NCBI GenBank assembly: GCA_018340805.1
Contig: JACMZG010001911.1
Coordinates: forward strand, 34,393,603 to 34,457,602
Length of the DNA: 64,000 nt
Source of the DNA: Microvelia longipes
Taxonomy: Eukaryota; Arthropoda; Insecta; Hemiptera; Veliidae
Direction of reading: 5' to 3'
The notes under the pieces were generated by a model. The model searched no databases. It was not told where the DNA came from and saw nothing but the letters and a program-made list of their open reading frames with translations. The position numbers and the translations under genes are program-made. This document shows, in pieces, positions 1-11,649 of this stretch; position 1 is the stretch's first letter, and each line of letters opens with the position of its first letter.

Positions 1-2334
1 AGTTTATTCTTTCAGAAATGCCTTAATAAAAAAATATTAGTTTCACACTTTTCATTCTAACAGGACAACATGCCTGAACAAATAAATGAATGAATAAATA
101 CCTTAAATTTTACAAAGGAAGGACTTTTAAAATTTGTCTACTTTCTGGCTGGAATCATTTTAGAAAATGAATCTAGTATATTATTATAAAACTTAAAAAC
201 TATATTAAGTTTTTAAAATTTTTCTAACTATTTTATTAGGTTACTCTTTACATTTAGTATCGAATTATATAACTAGGACAAAGTATTAATCATAAAACCA
301 GATAAAATCAGGTTATACTTTTAATCATGTGATAAAATTAATCACAAAAGAAATAAAACTGATTAAAGATAAGGAATTAAGTTAAAGAAAAATATGTGTT
401 TTGGCATTCAAATTAGAATAAGTTATTGTATAAGGGAAGGGTATTCCATATACCTTGTTTTCAGACAATGAAAACAAAACTACTTCTATATATTTCTTTT
501 AAGTGCTTTCTTACTTAATTAAGTTAAAAATGGAAATATTAATTAAAAATATTTGTAGAGTAATAAATTTTTAAAGCTCTAAAGTTTATAGTTCTAAAAT
601 TTTAACCAACCAACATAAAATTTATTAATGGTAAATCGAGTATATCTTTAAAAACATTAAATGAACTCAAATAAGTAAATACGAATTGTTGGAGAAATTC
701 TGATCCCTTTATACAATTTCGAACCTTGACATAAATAAGCTTATTTTAATTTTCAGAGGAAAAAGGGGGTTCATTCAATAGCTGTTTCTGTGTCTTTCAC
801 TTATTAGACCGAACTTAAAATAATTGAGTAAATGACATTTTAATTTTAATCTGCAAATATTCCAATGTGTTTACACAATTTAAGAATCAACTAACGTCGA
901 TTATATGCTTTTGGATATTCATATCCAACAGAAAGTATCAACAATAGCAAATTTTTAAATTGCTTTTTCAACTTGCGGTAAATATAACCTAGTTAATCTT
1001 TACAATTGTATATATTATAATTGTATAATTGACAAAAGTAATTTCTGGCATAGTATTTGGAATTTTTGACTTGGCTATAGCCATGATATTAATGATGATT
1101 GTCATGATAATCCAGCATTTTTCGTCTTTGTTCCAAGTTATCGTAGAGTATGCTGATAATTTTATTTGCAGATTGTAATATTGTGCAAAATTCATTTATC
1201 TTAAGTTGCAATGAAAACCAGCTTTTATGCAATTTATTCTATAAAAGGTTTAAGATAAAAATTTAACGAGTGTTTCACATTCTCTAGGTAAAAATAATAC
1301 ATTATTACTCTTAGGAAAACTTTCAAAAAGAGTCAATAAAATTTCATTGGCGATGTCGTGAAATGCTTTAATTTTAAAAGTTTGGCGCATTTAGGATCTA
1401 AAATATTGGTCCTTAAACAAAAACTGCTGGATAAATAGCCCTAAAATTATCCTTACAATTAAAAAACCTAATTAATACATCTTCTTTAATTAAATCTTTT
1501 TTTTAATTTATCAGACCCCTAAGAAATTCACTTAGCACAAGAAGACAATCCCGGTTTTATTTCAAAGTTAGGGGGGGAGGGTTACGCACAAGTAATTTTT
1601 ATAAACTTGTGTTTTATTCTTAATAGCAGTCTCTTTTACTTATATAGAGACAGAATATAAAATTTTAGATTAATTTTGATATTTTTTACAATAAAAATAT
1701 AACTATATTTTTCAAGAATTTTTGTTAAGGTTATGGTGGTTAGATATCAATCTTATTGATCTATTATCTTATTGTTGATATCATTATATAAATGTGTTAC
1801 TGAAGTATAAAGTTAATTTGTGACGTTAAAGCTAAGCATATAAAACACTAGTGAAGTTGAAGCCTTCTTATTCCTCTCTATATCCATGGAAAGACTTGGC
1901 ATCACGCGAACTTCTCATAATAAAAGAAAATTACTAAACTAACTTACAAGTACCAGGCATGGAGCGTAAAAACAACAAATGTTAAGAAGCAGTTAGGTTG
2001 TAAATGGTTAGGTTGTGGGCAGGAATATAACATTCATTAGCTTACACTTAGCTGTTAGATATTAGTGTTGTTTAGCATTATTTGACTCGAGCATGCGGTT
2101 ATATTTATTGAAGTAAAAAATATGATTCTAACATACTTATAAATTATAATTTTAAACTAAAGGCTAGTTAAAAGTAGCCGATAAAAATTAAGCAAATTTG
2201 ACACATTAAGACAAACCAGTTCATGTTTTATTTTTTATTTTTAAATTAACTTAAAATTAAGCTACATAAATAAAAAAGAACAACTCTCAACATGAAAGTA
2301 CAGCTTTTGAATTTAATAATTTAAATGGAATCTT
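1..2334. other. AT-rich intergenic stretch, no gene seen
   Basis: No credible coding region, RNA gene or complete repeat seen. Open frames are short and of low-complexity composition. A short TGAATAAA-like tandem lies near 77-100 and a G-run near 1571-1579. Confidence 0.6.
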
Positions 2335-2396
2335 ACTAAGGTTGGCTGATTGGCGGCAGAGGCGTTGCGTTGGCGTCACTTTTGCGACCACATTGT
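2335..2396 (-). repeat. BE-family hairpin-tail fragment
   Basis: On the minus strand this reads AAACAATGTGGTCGC, then a degenerate run of alternating GC-rich inverted words. It matches the entry into the hairpin chain of the copies at 22391 and 17450 (CAATGTGGCCGCGAAG). Only the first part of the tail is present, and the GAA loops are mutated (GCAAAAG). Assignment rests on this short match and on GC content far above the surroundings. Confidence 0.45.
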
Positions 2397-3196
2397 TTGT
2401 TGCTTTGTATCAGTTAGTCAAAGTTTATATAATAGGCAAATTACCACAATATTTTCAAATTTCCAAATGTATTTATCAAAAATTGTTTTACATCAAATCA
2501 TACAGGGTAGAATTTTTCAGATTCACTAACATTAAATCCTTATAGATAAGAGATGGTCCAATGAAACATGGTTCTAGAGTTTTGAATAGAATCTCTACAC
2601 CAAGTAATACGATGCTTGTGAATTTCAATTTATCAGTATTATTTTGCTAACCATAACTCAAAACTGGTAATTTAGGTATTAGTTGTAAAGTTAAATTAGA
2701 ACATACCGTAATATTGTCTATTTTGGAAAATCCATTAAATTTTAAGGAATTTGGTACTAATATTACCTTACTTTCATACTTTAATCAAGCTCTCTTTATC
2801 GAGACATATATCACGTATATTTGTAAAAAAAAAATCTTTTTTTTGTGGTTTCGAACAAAAATCCTGATATCTGATGCCTAGCAATAGCTTGATGACAAAT
2901 TATCAAAATATAGTGATATTATTATCAAATTTATTAGAATTTGATGGAGTTTCCAAAGTAGACGTGTACTGACATGTTACTCTATGTACTGAATCAACAG
3001 TTGCAGCGGAAACGTTTCACCCTGTATATTTTATTTGATAACATTATAACTTAATTGACATTGTTGTCTTGTTTGTCTTAAATTGTATCATAATTTTTAA
3101 CTTCATAGAAATGATTTCGACTAAAAAGAATATTTGCTGAGTAATTATTGTAGGTTAGTAGTTAATATGATTGATATTTTTAGTCAGTTTCTTTCC

Positions 3197-3227
<31 letters not shown>

Positions 3228-3239
3228 TGTATTATGTAT

Positions 3240-3291
<52 letters not shown>

Positions 3292-3937
3292 CATGTGTCC
3301 ACCCTCCTTACTTCATGTACCTTATGTCATAAGGTTATTTATTCTTTAGAAATTCGCAAAAATTAATCTGTTTCTTTTATAGGGCCATGATTTTTTCATG
3401 ATTGCTGCAAGTGACTCAAATATTACGAGGAAAGCAAACTAGGCATTAGTATTCCAAATACGCACTACATCCAGTTGTGCTGCTACTTGCCATGCAGCCA
3501 GAGTATAAAACTGTACAGCATAAACAGATTACGCTCACTCAATTCGTTAAATGCCGTAAAGAGTTAAACGCCTCATTTAACATGCAAACCATTTAGGAAT
3601 GCCTTAAAACTAACAGAGCAAGAGAGTAAAATAACTAGGACTATAATATAATAATACATTTTTCAACATACTATGTCTTCCACATTCCACATTAATGTAA
3701 TCCTGTTATAGGAATACTTTAAAACTAAGGATTTCAGTCCTTTTGTAGTAAATCGAGGTTCTCTGGGTGATACCCAGGAATATACTGTTTTTATTTGTTA
3801 ATACAAATTGTTTGTCATTATTTATCCGTATTTTATTTATTTATTTTTCATAGCTACACCGTAAAAAAATATTAACAGTCTAAACTATAAATAACAGTCA
3901 TAAGATAAACATCTTTTTTAGATAGTAATCTTAAAAA
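2397..3937. other. intergenic, only a microsatellite recognised
   Basis: No gene seen. The only recognisable object is the TATG/TA microsatellite at about 3198-3288. Confidence 0.55.
3198..3288. repeat. microsatellite (TATG)n then (TA)n
   Basis: About eight TATG units run into a long TA tract with two phase breaks (TATAATA). Pure simple repeat. Confidence 0.95.
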
Positions 3938-4016
3938 ATCAGGTACGAGGTATGTTGGTACATTTTATCGTACATTTGAACTCGCTTCGCTTGTCCTCAG
4001 AATGACATGATTATCC
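3938..4016 (-). repeat. 5S-SINE tail fragment
   Basis: Carries the tail words of the 5S-derived SINE: ATCAGGTACGAGGTA followed by GAACTCGCTTCGCTTGTCCTC. The second is the reverse complement of the GA-GCGAAGC-GA type hairpin seen in full copies (e.g. 23150-23167). The 5S-like head is missing. Confidence 0.6.
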
Positions 4017-4035
4017 AAAGCTTGAAATTGTTTTA

Positions 4036-4722
4036 TAGTCCAACAGTCGGACATAAAAAATGTGACTTATTTTGTACTACTTTAAACCAAGTATACCTGA
4101 AAATACACAAAAAATTATGAAGAAAAAAATAGTCTGCCTAACATAGTCTGCCAGAGTGGAGCCCTTTATATGATTACGCATGCTCAAAATTATATAAAAT
4201 TGAACTAATATCAGTTTTCTTCCCTGTCGTTCGTGTGCAAAACATAAACAGATTTTTTAAAGCTAATAAAATGTTCAATAAAACGACTGTTTAATCATCA
4301 TAATCGGATGACTATAACTAAAGTTATGGCTCTTTTAAAAAAATAAAAATAATTGTTAATTTATGCGAAATCAGCGAATTTCTTTGAAAAATATTGGCTT
4401 TTTGTGCATTTTGTGCCATTTAACAAATGTCATAACTTTAGATGTAGTTATCCAATTTTGAAAAAAAAACACTCGTTTTATAAAAAATTGTATCACCTTT
4501 GAAATATGTTCTATCATGTTTGTCACACGGGGACCACTTATTGCAAGAAAATTTGATTTTGTGCGATTTTCTAATATTTTGAGCGAGCGCATTCATATGA
4601 AGGGCTCCTCTCTAGATAGGCAGACTATGTTTTTCTTCATAATTTAAGGTATATTTTCAGATTAAATTGGTTTGAAGTAGCAAAAAATGAATCACATTTT
4701 TTAGGCCTGGCTCTTGGACTAT
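4036..4722. mobile_element. TIR MITE (family G), about 690 bp
   Basis: Imperfect terminal inverted repeats of about 140 bp. The left end starts TAGTCCAACAGTCGGACATA and continues through AAAAATGTGACTTATTTTG. The right end, reverse-complemented, reads TAGTCCAAGAGCCAGGCCTA, then AAAAATGTGATTCATTTTT. Both arms go on to a CATAGTCTGCC motif. A third copy of the same end lies at 15093-15240. The interior holds a second dyad (ATAACTAAAGTTATGG against CATAACTTTAGATGTAGTTAT, 4310-4470). No transposase is encoded. The flanks suggest a TA target as in Tc1/mariner elements, which is inference. Confidence 0.75.
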
Positions 4723-5064
4723 TATTTCTGTGTCTTAAAATTTTAAATTCGATTAATAAATAATCGAATTTATAGAGTTTTTTTAACTTAAGTAAAAAGT
4801 TAATTTTTAAAGAGGTGACTATATGTAAATAAAATTTGGTGGAACGATTCACAACTTAATGATGTACATTTGTATCGAATTATGTTTCGATTCGATTAGT
4901 AAAACGGATATTTTTTCGAATTATAACGGAAATTCGAATAATGTTTCAATTTTTAAGGGATATTTTTAATTTTAATGACAACAAAATAAGTTATTCCGGT
5001 TTAAAAAATATTATCTTCCGTGCAGCACAACTAGATTTCAGGCCTGATTCTTGTACCACATTTT

Positions 5065-5256
5065 AACTCTTTTGCATAAACACAGCGGGAGTTATACGTG
5101 ACACACACACAAAGAAAGTATGACAAAAACCATTCAGAATGGCTTGACTGGGCAGTGTAAACTGAATAATTCTGATGAAACCTCGGTTTCTGATTCTAAG
5201 GGTAAACACAGCACGTTTCTTACATACCTACTTAACTGAGGGAAAGTAAAAACCTC
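5065..5256 (-). repeat. family A repeat fragment
   Basis: Contains the diverged 3' block of family A: ATTCTGATGAAACCTCGGTTTCTGATT, then AACACAGCACGTTTCTTACATACC and GGGAAAGTAAAAA. Compare the cleaner copies at 52990-53085 and 51565-51655. Upstream words (CATAAACACAGCGGGAG, then ACACACACA) match the same family. Confidence 0.55.
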
Positions 5257-7251
5257 AAAAAGAGAGCAAGATAAATAATTTTTATGAATGAAAGCATTAG
5301 GATTAAAATTTTAATAACAACCAAAAAAGAATCATTCCGCTTATTAAGTTTTGTAACATCAGCTGAAGATTAAACGCATATACAATCTGAAGGAAATCGG
5401 TTTAATTTTAAATTGTTTTACAGTTTAAACAATAATTTAGAAAAATTTGGAAAAAATATTCTAAATTTCTAAAAGTATTTTAAAAGCTAAATAATTCTAA
5501 AATACAAAAAAAAGTTTAAAACTTTATGCTTCTAAAAGCCTATTTGATTTTAGTATTGTAGAGGCTTTGACGGCTAAGAGTATTATTAATCTATAAGAAT
5601 AGGGTGGTAAGGTACTAAAGGGTTATAACTACCTAAAGAGCCTCAGGTGTGATTCAAGACTTTTGGTCATTACACCAAAACCTAAATATTTTTTCTTCCT
5701 CTAGGGTATTATTCTATAGAAAATTATAAAGCATTGTTTTTATATAAGCTTTCTTTAAATTTTGTCATTTTAGGAATACAAACCCTTGGAATAAATTGTA
5801 GACAATATAACTCTTTTATTATAAATATGTTTCACAGTATTAAAGTGTCAGAGAAGAAAAATATAATTTTTGTAATAATAATTTTAGAAAACATAGTAAA
5901 TTTGAATGAATAATTACACTATTATCATTCACCACTAGCACAACCCATGCTTGTAACAAACACTAGCGTAGAATGATGTTAAATACACTACATTATAAAA
6001 TATATCCTTAATAATGCCTAAGTGACAGTGCAATTATATATTTCTTTAATTTCAACTAAAGGAGTCATTTAGAAGAGAAGCCCCCCCCCCTCCAAAAAAA
6101 TGAAACTGCTTAATTTAAATGTAAGAAGAAAATTACTTAGATAATTAATATTGTTGACTAATCTTACTTAGTAATTTCTTTTCTAGATTGCTGACTAAAT
6201 ATGAAATATATCATTTTATATTTAAATCATAATGAGTATAATTAAAATAAAAAGCAGGTTCTTCTTATTCGTAATTAACAGAGTAATGATACAATTTCTA
6301 TTAAAGCATTTTTGAACACAGAAATAAACACGAACTATGATATACTGCTTAAAACAAAATAAAATCATCTGCTAGGCAAGGTGCAAAGCTTCTTTATACT
6401 AGTTTCAAATTTTATCCGATTCATACATATTGCCACAGTATTTATATTTAAATAACTATATAAACCTTTGTAAACATACACATGTCTTTACTAACTCAAC
6501 AAGCATAAAAACATTAAACCCTTTACACCAACATCTGCACGTGCAACATTGCAAACTAGTTTACCCTCACTGTTATGCTCAGGATAAAAGAGAACAAATT
6601 TATTTTAGAAAAAGGATCTATCAACATTACTATCATTTATTTAAAAATGCATCACATTTAATTGAATTTTTTTCTAATATTTGTATGTAAAAATAGATTA
6701 TACCAAGGGTTATTCTACTTTTATAAAATAGGGTAAAGATATTAAAACATAAGTTATAAATTAGAGACATACTAAGTTTAATTTATGACATTAACGTATC
6801 ATATTAATCAATTGCTATGAAACCAATTGGAGTAAAAAAATATACACTTTCATGGGTAAAAGAAGAAAAAGAGCCAATTCAGCTATTTTTCATCCTAAGG
6901 TAATGGAGTAAAATTTCCATTTTGAGGTATGGCTAAATAAGCAATTAAACTTTTTTAAAATGATAATTTTTGTGAACATTAGCCACAATGTCAAAACAAC
7001 TACTAGCACTATAATTTTAATGGACCTTAAAAGACAAATATGCAATTTTAGATCTTATATTTTAACAATAATAGATCTAAACAAAACATTGGTGTTGCCA
7101 CCTTTCTTTAATCACATAACAGAGGATTGTGATGGCCTGGTTTTTTTGAGAAAGAACTAGTAGAGTTTGATGATGTCAAGAAACAATAAAGGGCAATCCA
7201 TTGATCTAAAATACATGATAATACACAACTAACACAAGAGAAGCTATACAA
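5257..7251. other. intergenic, no gene seen
   Basis: AT-rich sequence without recognisable genes or repeats apart from a C10 run at about 6081-6090. The open frames at 6430-6690 and 6960-7160 have no family-like motifs, and I treat them as chance. Confidence 0.55.
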
Positions 7252-7460
7252 ATCGGGTAAGGGGTACGTCGGAACATTTCCTCATAATGTTGGATTCGCT
7301 ACACTCTTCCTCTCTATTTCAACTTTGTCAAAAACCACATAGAAGGCCTTTAAAATACCTGAAATGTAATTTAGGTGTTATCCCGGTTTCGGATTTTTTT
7401 CGCAAACACAATATCTCTCACATATTCCAACGGTATAAATGAAGAAAAGTTAAAATATGC
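7252..7460 (-). repeat. 5S-SINE tail fragment followed by family A 3' block
   Basis: 7252-7320 has the SINE tail (AATCGGGTAAGGGGTACGTCGG, then CATTTCCTCATAATGTTGGATTCGCTACACTC). 7375-7460 has the family A end (CCCGGTTTCGGATTTTTTTCG, then CAAACACAATATCTC and CGGTATAAATGAAGAAAAGT). The same order, SINE tail then family A, recurs at 52670-53085, so the two may form one composite repeat. Confidence 0.6.
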
Positions 7461-9183
7461 AACAATAAACTCATAACCATAAATATAAATTATAACAACA
7501 TTAAAACTTAGTAAAACTAAATAAAAATTACGGTTTAACTGTGACGGTTTTCCCTAATTGAGTATTCAAATTTACCGACCGGCAATGCCCTTAGAGTGGC
7601 GACGGGGAATGAGAAGAAACAAAATCTTACTAGTGATAGAGACCTTGGAACTAATAATATTATACATTTTATTTTCATAAAAGTTAAAGTACAAAACACA
7701 CTTAAAGTCGGTTGACAACCCAATGAAGTTAGTCCTGGGTCTTGAACCACGTCCACATTTTTCGTATCAGGCCGACCTTATTGGTTCCTCGACATTATAT
7801 TCCAACGCTGTCAATGATTATAACCGGGTACTATACTACAGTAAAGTTTTAACAATATCTTCCAGAATAACTTAATTGAATAAAATGTTTAATGGGCTGT
7901 TAATAATAATTATTATAGAAACTTTATTGAACACTGCAGTCTTTATTAAAAAATATTTAGAGTGATACTATTTAAACACCATTAAGATAATTTTACTATC
8001 TTAATCTTTATATAATATATAACTATAAATACCATTACAAAACAATATTCCTTGTGATACCAAAACCAGAAAAACATAAAAACATGTTTGGGTATGTTTT
8101 TAGTTTTTTTAATCTGTTTATTTTGTGGTTTTGGAATAAAATTAAATCCTGTTTTTTTTTGTAAAATTGTGGGTTGTATGGTTAATAATATTTTTTTATC
8201 TGATGTAGGAATAGTTACATAATACAACTACCAATGGTGCAAAGTTTCATTCTGCACTCAGCAATAGTATTCTCTGCAAAATGAATAGTTTGAATGTGTT
8301 ATAAGTAAAACAAATTATAAGGACTGCAGTATTCAATAAATTGTTTATAAGAAGAGGGAAATTGGTTTAAAAAATAATTAAACTCTGAGGCATTCATATA
8401 ATACAACTTACAGGAAGTATATATTTTTTTTATTTACAAAAAGCCAGTGTCACGTTTGCTATTTCAGAAGAGGTACACCCACTCTAAAGGTTATACCCTA
8501 ATATTTAATTTTATACTTTTATAGCTAGTAAAATATTAGTAAATAAAAAAAGATTTTTATAGCTCGAAAAAAGCTATATAAAAGTTATACAAATCTAAAA
8601 AATTTATGTATTTTATTAAAAAATAACTTTCCAAGTTGTAGTATAGTAAAATACGTGTGTACTTCATGCTTATATTATTGGCGACTCTGGTTTTCATTCA
8701 TTTTGCCTATTTTTCATTTATTTAGAAATGTAAAAAAGATTTAAAACGTAGATTATAAAATAAAGGCAAATTAAATTTTAAGGTTCTATAAAAAAATGTT
8801 TTAACTGAATAATAAAATCTGTAGATTTTTGTTCGATACATATTTTTATATTTTATTCTCGTTTTTAATCCAAAGACATTTTCTTCTGCGCTTGTATGAA
8901 AAATAAGGAATTAAAATGGTTTAGTCATCCACATTGAAAATTATATATTACATAGAGGATGAATTAATCCAAATACCTGTTAAACCTATTAATCAGAAAA
9001 ACTTGAATGAAGCCAAACTATAAACCCAAAGTTTTATAAAAGAATAGTATTCTATAAATAGTCTTAAGGCATCAATGCCACAGAGTTTAATCATTGACAA
9101 CACCGAAACCGGAGGGATAGTAAGATATATTTTTATGAATAGCAGTAAATTATTAGGAAAAATTAAAAAAAAAGTAAAAGAAA
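7461..9183. other. intergenic, no gene seen
   Basis: AT-rich, no recognisable coding sequence or repeat. Short open frames at 7535-7756 and 7982-8227 show no conserved motifs. Confidence 0.5.
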
Positions 9184-9425
9184 TAAGGGTACGGGGTACC
9201 TCCGGACTTTTCCTCACCACATCGGATTAACTACGCTAATCTATACTACTCGGACTTGCTTTACTTATCCTCAGAATATAAAAAACCACATGTGTAGCAA
9301 AATATCTTTGGACTCACTTCACTTGTCCTCAGAAAGTAAATACATTCGTGTTATTCCAAGCGGAACCCCATCTAGGCATTGACCTCGCTTAGCTTTTATG
9401 ATTCCACAAAAACGTTTGATTGTGA
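9184..9425 (-). mobile_element. 5S rRNA-derived SINE, near full length
   Basis: The far end carries a degraded 5S rRNA internal segment (AACCCCATCTAGGCATTGACCTCGC, reverse complement of a GGTNAGTGCCTGGATGGGTGA-like 5S box). The near end has the SINE tail GGGTACGGGGTACC, then CATCGGATTAACTACGC. Between them are two outer-stem/inner-hairpin units (GGACTTGCTTTACTTATCC and GGACTCACTTCACTTGTCC), both decayed forms of the GCGAAGC module. SINEs with 5S-derived promoters are known as the SINE3 type. The assignment rests on the 5S similarity, clearest in the copy at 23062. Confidence 0.8.
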
Positions 9426-9779
9426 AGGAATGCATTATTGAAAGGAAATTTAAAATACTTATTTATTACATAAAGGAAGTGTATCCCTTCACAAATTGAA
9501 TTCCAAATCAATAGAATTATTTTCCAATTTATCACGATTTTTTAAAATATCTTTACAAGTTATTTCATAAAAATTAAACTAATGCTGATGATGACATGAA
9601 ACATGGCACGTATGTTAGTCTTATACATGTCTACGTGTGTGCCAAATAAAAACAATTTTTCGCATTTTATACCTTTTCTAAATTTTTGTCATTGTTGCGG
9701 GTTATTGATGTCATAAAAATATTTTATCTCCAGACGGTATATAATACGAAATTTAATGACTAGATTTAAGAGAGTAAAG

Positions 9780-9872
9780 AATCACTTTTCACTTCCAAGG
9801 GAGTGAAAAGTACTTTTCACTTCCAAGGGAGTGAAAAGTACTTTTTACTCCCTTGGGAGTAAAAAGTAACAG
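9780..9872. repeat. left subterminal dyad array of the Crypton-like element
   Basis: Three alternating blocks of CACTTCCAAGGGAGTG / TACTCCCTTGGGAGTA separated by AAAAGTACTTTT, each self-complementary and about 32 bp apart. The ACTCCC/GGGAGT stem is the same word used in the hairpins at the right end of the element. Confidence 0.85.
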
Positions 9873-10277
9873 TTGCCAACTTAACTTAATAATCGACAAA
9901 CTGAATAGTATATAATTATTTTTATTTGAAAACTAAGATACCTATAAATAAGAAGATATACAAGAATAAGATGTATAAAAAAAGAATATAACATTAACAA
10001 TCATTTTAAGTAGAACTAGTGTAATGCTAATAATATTAGAATAATTAATTTTAAAAATAAAAACTAGTTCTTTATTTAAAAGTAAAAAAAAATTAAGTTG
10101 GCTATCCTGATTTTTTTTAAAATCATTTTAAGATTTGCATACTCATTGTTTTTTTGACAAAATATCATTAAATCAAAGGCTTTTTTAGTTTAAAACCTTA
10201 GCTTTAACTGTTTAACCTGTCTTAAACTTTTATAATTAGATTAAAATATTACTTATAACTGCTCTAATATTTCAATT

Positions 10278-10700
10278 ATGTCAGATAATATTGTGTGCGA
10301 TATTGACAAACTTTTTAACAATACATCTCCTGACATTGATATTGAGGCGAACTTGGTAAAAGAAAACTTGTTACCAATGAAATCGAAAAAGTTATATGAC
10401 AAAGCAAGAAACAATTTTAAAAGTTGGTGTCATGATCATAATATACAACAAGTAAGTGAAAATGCATTGCTTGTTTATTTTAATAATGTATGAAAAACAA
10501 TATAAGCGTCAAGTCTGCGGTCACTGTATTCAATGATCAAATCATCTTTGCTTGTTAATATCAAAAGCTATACATCACTAATAGCATTATTAAAAAGAAA
10601 AAACGAAGGTTATGTTGCAAAGAAAGCGAATGTTTTTACTAAAAATCAAGTTGAAGACTTTTGCATAATTCACCAAACGACAAGTTTCTTATGATAAAGG
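10278..10700 (+). pseudogene. tyrosine recombinase (Crypton-like), N-terminal region, disrupted
   Basis: The first frame (10278-10493, 71 codons, ATG start) contains KSKKLYDKARNNFKSWC and ENALLVYFNNV. This is the helical N-terminal core-binding (SAM-like) domain pattern of the tyrosine-recombinase-like proteins abundant in insect and other animal genomes. Coding similarity then continues in another frame (SLRSLYSMIKSSL, SLIALLKRKNEGYVAKKANV near 10514-10640) to a TKNQVEDFCIIHQT segment that normally precedes the catalytic domain. The catalytic Arg/His-x-x-Arg/Tyr region is absent: the frame ends near 10700 and runs into non-coding AT-rich DNA. At least one frameshift and loss of the C-terminal half make it a relic. 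Family assignment is from motif memory, not from a search. Confidence 0.6.
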
Positions 10701-10835
10701 TAAGATAATTTTCAGTTGAAAAATCTTGAAAAAAGAAATTAAAAAAGTCATTCTTACTTTATTTTCAATGTCGACGTCTGAAGATAAAATCTTGTATGCA
10801 CCTTGGGAGTAAAATGCCATTATTCCCTCGCAATA

Positions 10836-10975
10836 ATTTCCTCCCTCGGCTTCGCCTCGGGAGTAAATAGCTATAACTCCCTCGGCTTCGCCTCAGGAGT
10901 TAAACCAATAAATCCCTCGGCTTCGCCTCAGGATTTAAATCCTTTGGTTCCCTCGGCTTTTGCCTCAGGAACCAA
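10836..10975. repeat. tandem hairpin array with covarying stems
   Basis: Four units at about 35-bp spacing share the core CTCGGCTTCGCCTC (the last has CTTTTG), but their closing stems differ and still pair: ATTTCCTCC with GGGAGTAAAT (10836-10868, one mismatch), TAACTCC with GGAGTTA (10874-10902), TAAATCC with GGATTTA (10909-10937), and TTGGTTCC with GGAACCAA (10944-10975). On the minus strand the core is GA-GGCGAAGCC-GA. Confidence 0.9.
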
Positions 10976-11195
10976 CATAATGCTCAGGGGAATAATGACA
11001 TTCTTTACTCCCTTGGTGCATAAATAACTATTTCGGATAGCACGCCACCCTAGAGATTGATTTTTGTACCAAGTTTAAACTTCTACAATTAGACTCTAGA
11101 CTAGATTATACTCTAGAGTCTAGCATAAATACACAGGGATATACAATGATAACTCGCACATATACTCACAGACACCTTAAAAACACATAAAAAAG

Positions 11196-11649
11196 ATTTT
11201 AATAAATTAGTGAACTATTAATGACTTTAGTTCTATAATTATTTTAATGACTAGCTAACAATTATTTTTGTATAGCAATGACATTTCACCCATCACTATA
11301 GGCATCATCAGGCTTAAAAACTAAAACTACATTAAAAACACTTCCTTACTTACTACATAACAAAATAAAAAATGAAAGCACAAAAGCATAATTAATAACT
11401 TAACTAGAAAGATAAAATATCACAGTATTAGTTAAAAAAAATGTTAAAAAAATTAACTCGTCAACAATAAATAAAAATAATAAAGTAGGTTATTATTTTT
11501 ATTTATTGTAAACGAGTTAAATTTTTTTAACTAATGATTTTTGCCTAATGATGCCCACAGTGATGGGTGAAATGTCATTGCTATACACAAATATTTGTTA
11601 GCTAGTCATTAAAACTAAAGTCATTAATAGTTCACTGATTTATTAAAAT
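11196..11649. mobile_element. palindromic MITE (family H)
   Basis: A near-complete 450-bp inverted repeat. The left arm reads ATTTTAATAAATTAGTGAAC then TATTAATGACTTTAG; the right arm is its reverse complement ending at 11649. A central hairpin pairs TTAACTCGT / ACGAGTTAA around an AATAAATAAAAATAA dyad. Both arms carry the block GATGCCNAYAGTGATGGGTGAAATGTCATTG. Coding capacity is nil. It sits inside a family A repeat. Confidence 0.8.

Larger units (their letters stand above)
9726..11028 (+). mobile_element. Crypton-like element with broken tyrosine recombinase
   Basis: A 1.3-kb unit inserted into a family A repeat. It starts ATCTCCAGACGGTATATAAT and ends GTGCATAAATAAC. It has no terminal inverted repeat at the extreme ends. 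It is flanked by the short direct repeat TATTT (9720-9725 and 11029-11033), consistent with the short flanking repeats left by tyrosine-recombinase elements such as Cryptons. The left subterminal part (9780-9872) is a run of ACTCCCTTGGGAGT-type dyads. The right part (10836-10975) is a tandem array of covarying hairpins. The middle codes for a recombinase-like N-terminal domain with disrupted frame. The same ends recur at 23618-24082 and in pieces at 29980-30236 and 31150-31515. Confidence 0.65.

Noticed and set aside
3198..3288. Telomere-like or satellite array
   Set aside because: Only TATG/TA simple repeats of ordinary microsatellite length.
10836..10975. CRISPR-like array (about 35-bp spaced repeats)
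   Set aside because: The spacing and short repeats look superficially similar, but units are contiguous hairpins with covarying stems inside an animal mobile element. There are no unique spacers of constant length and no cas genes.
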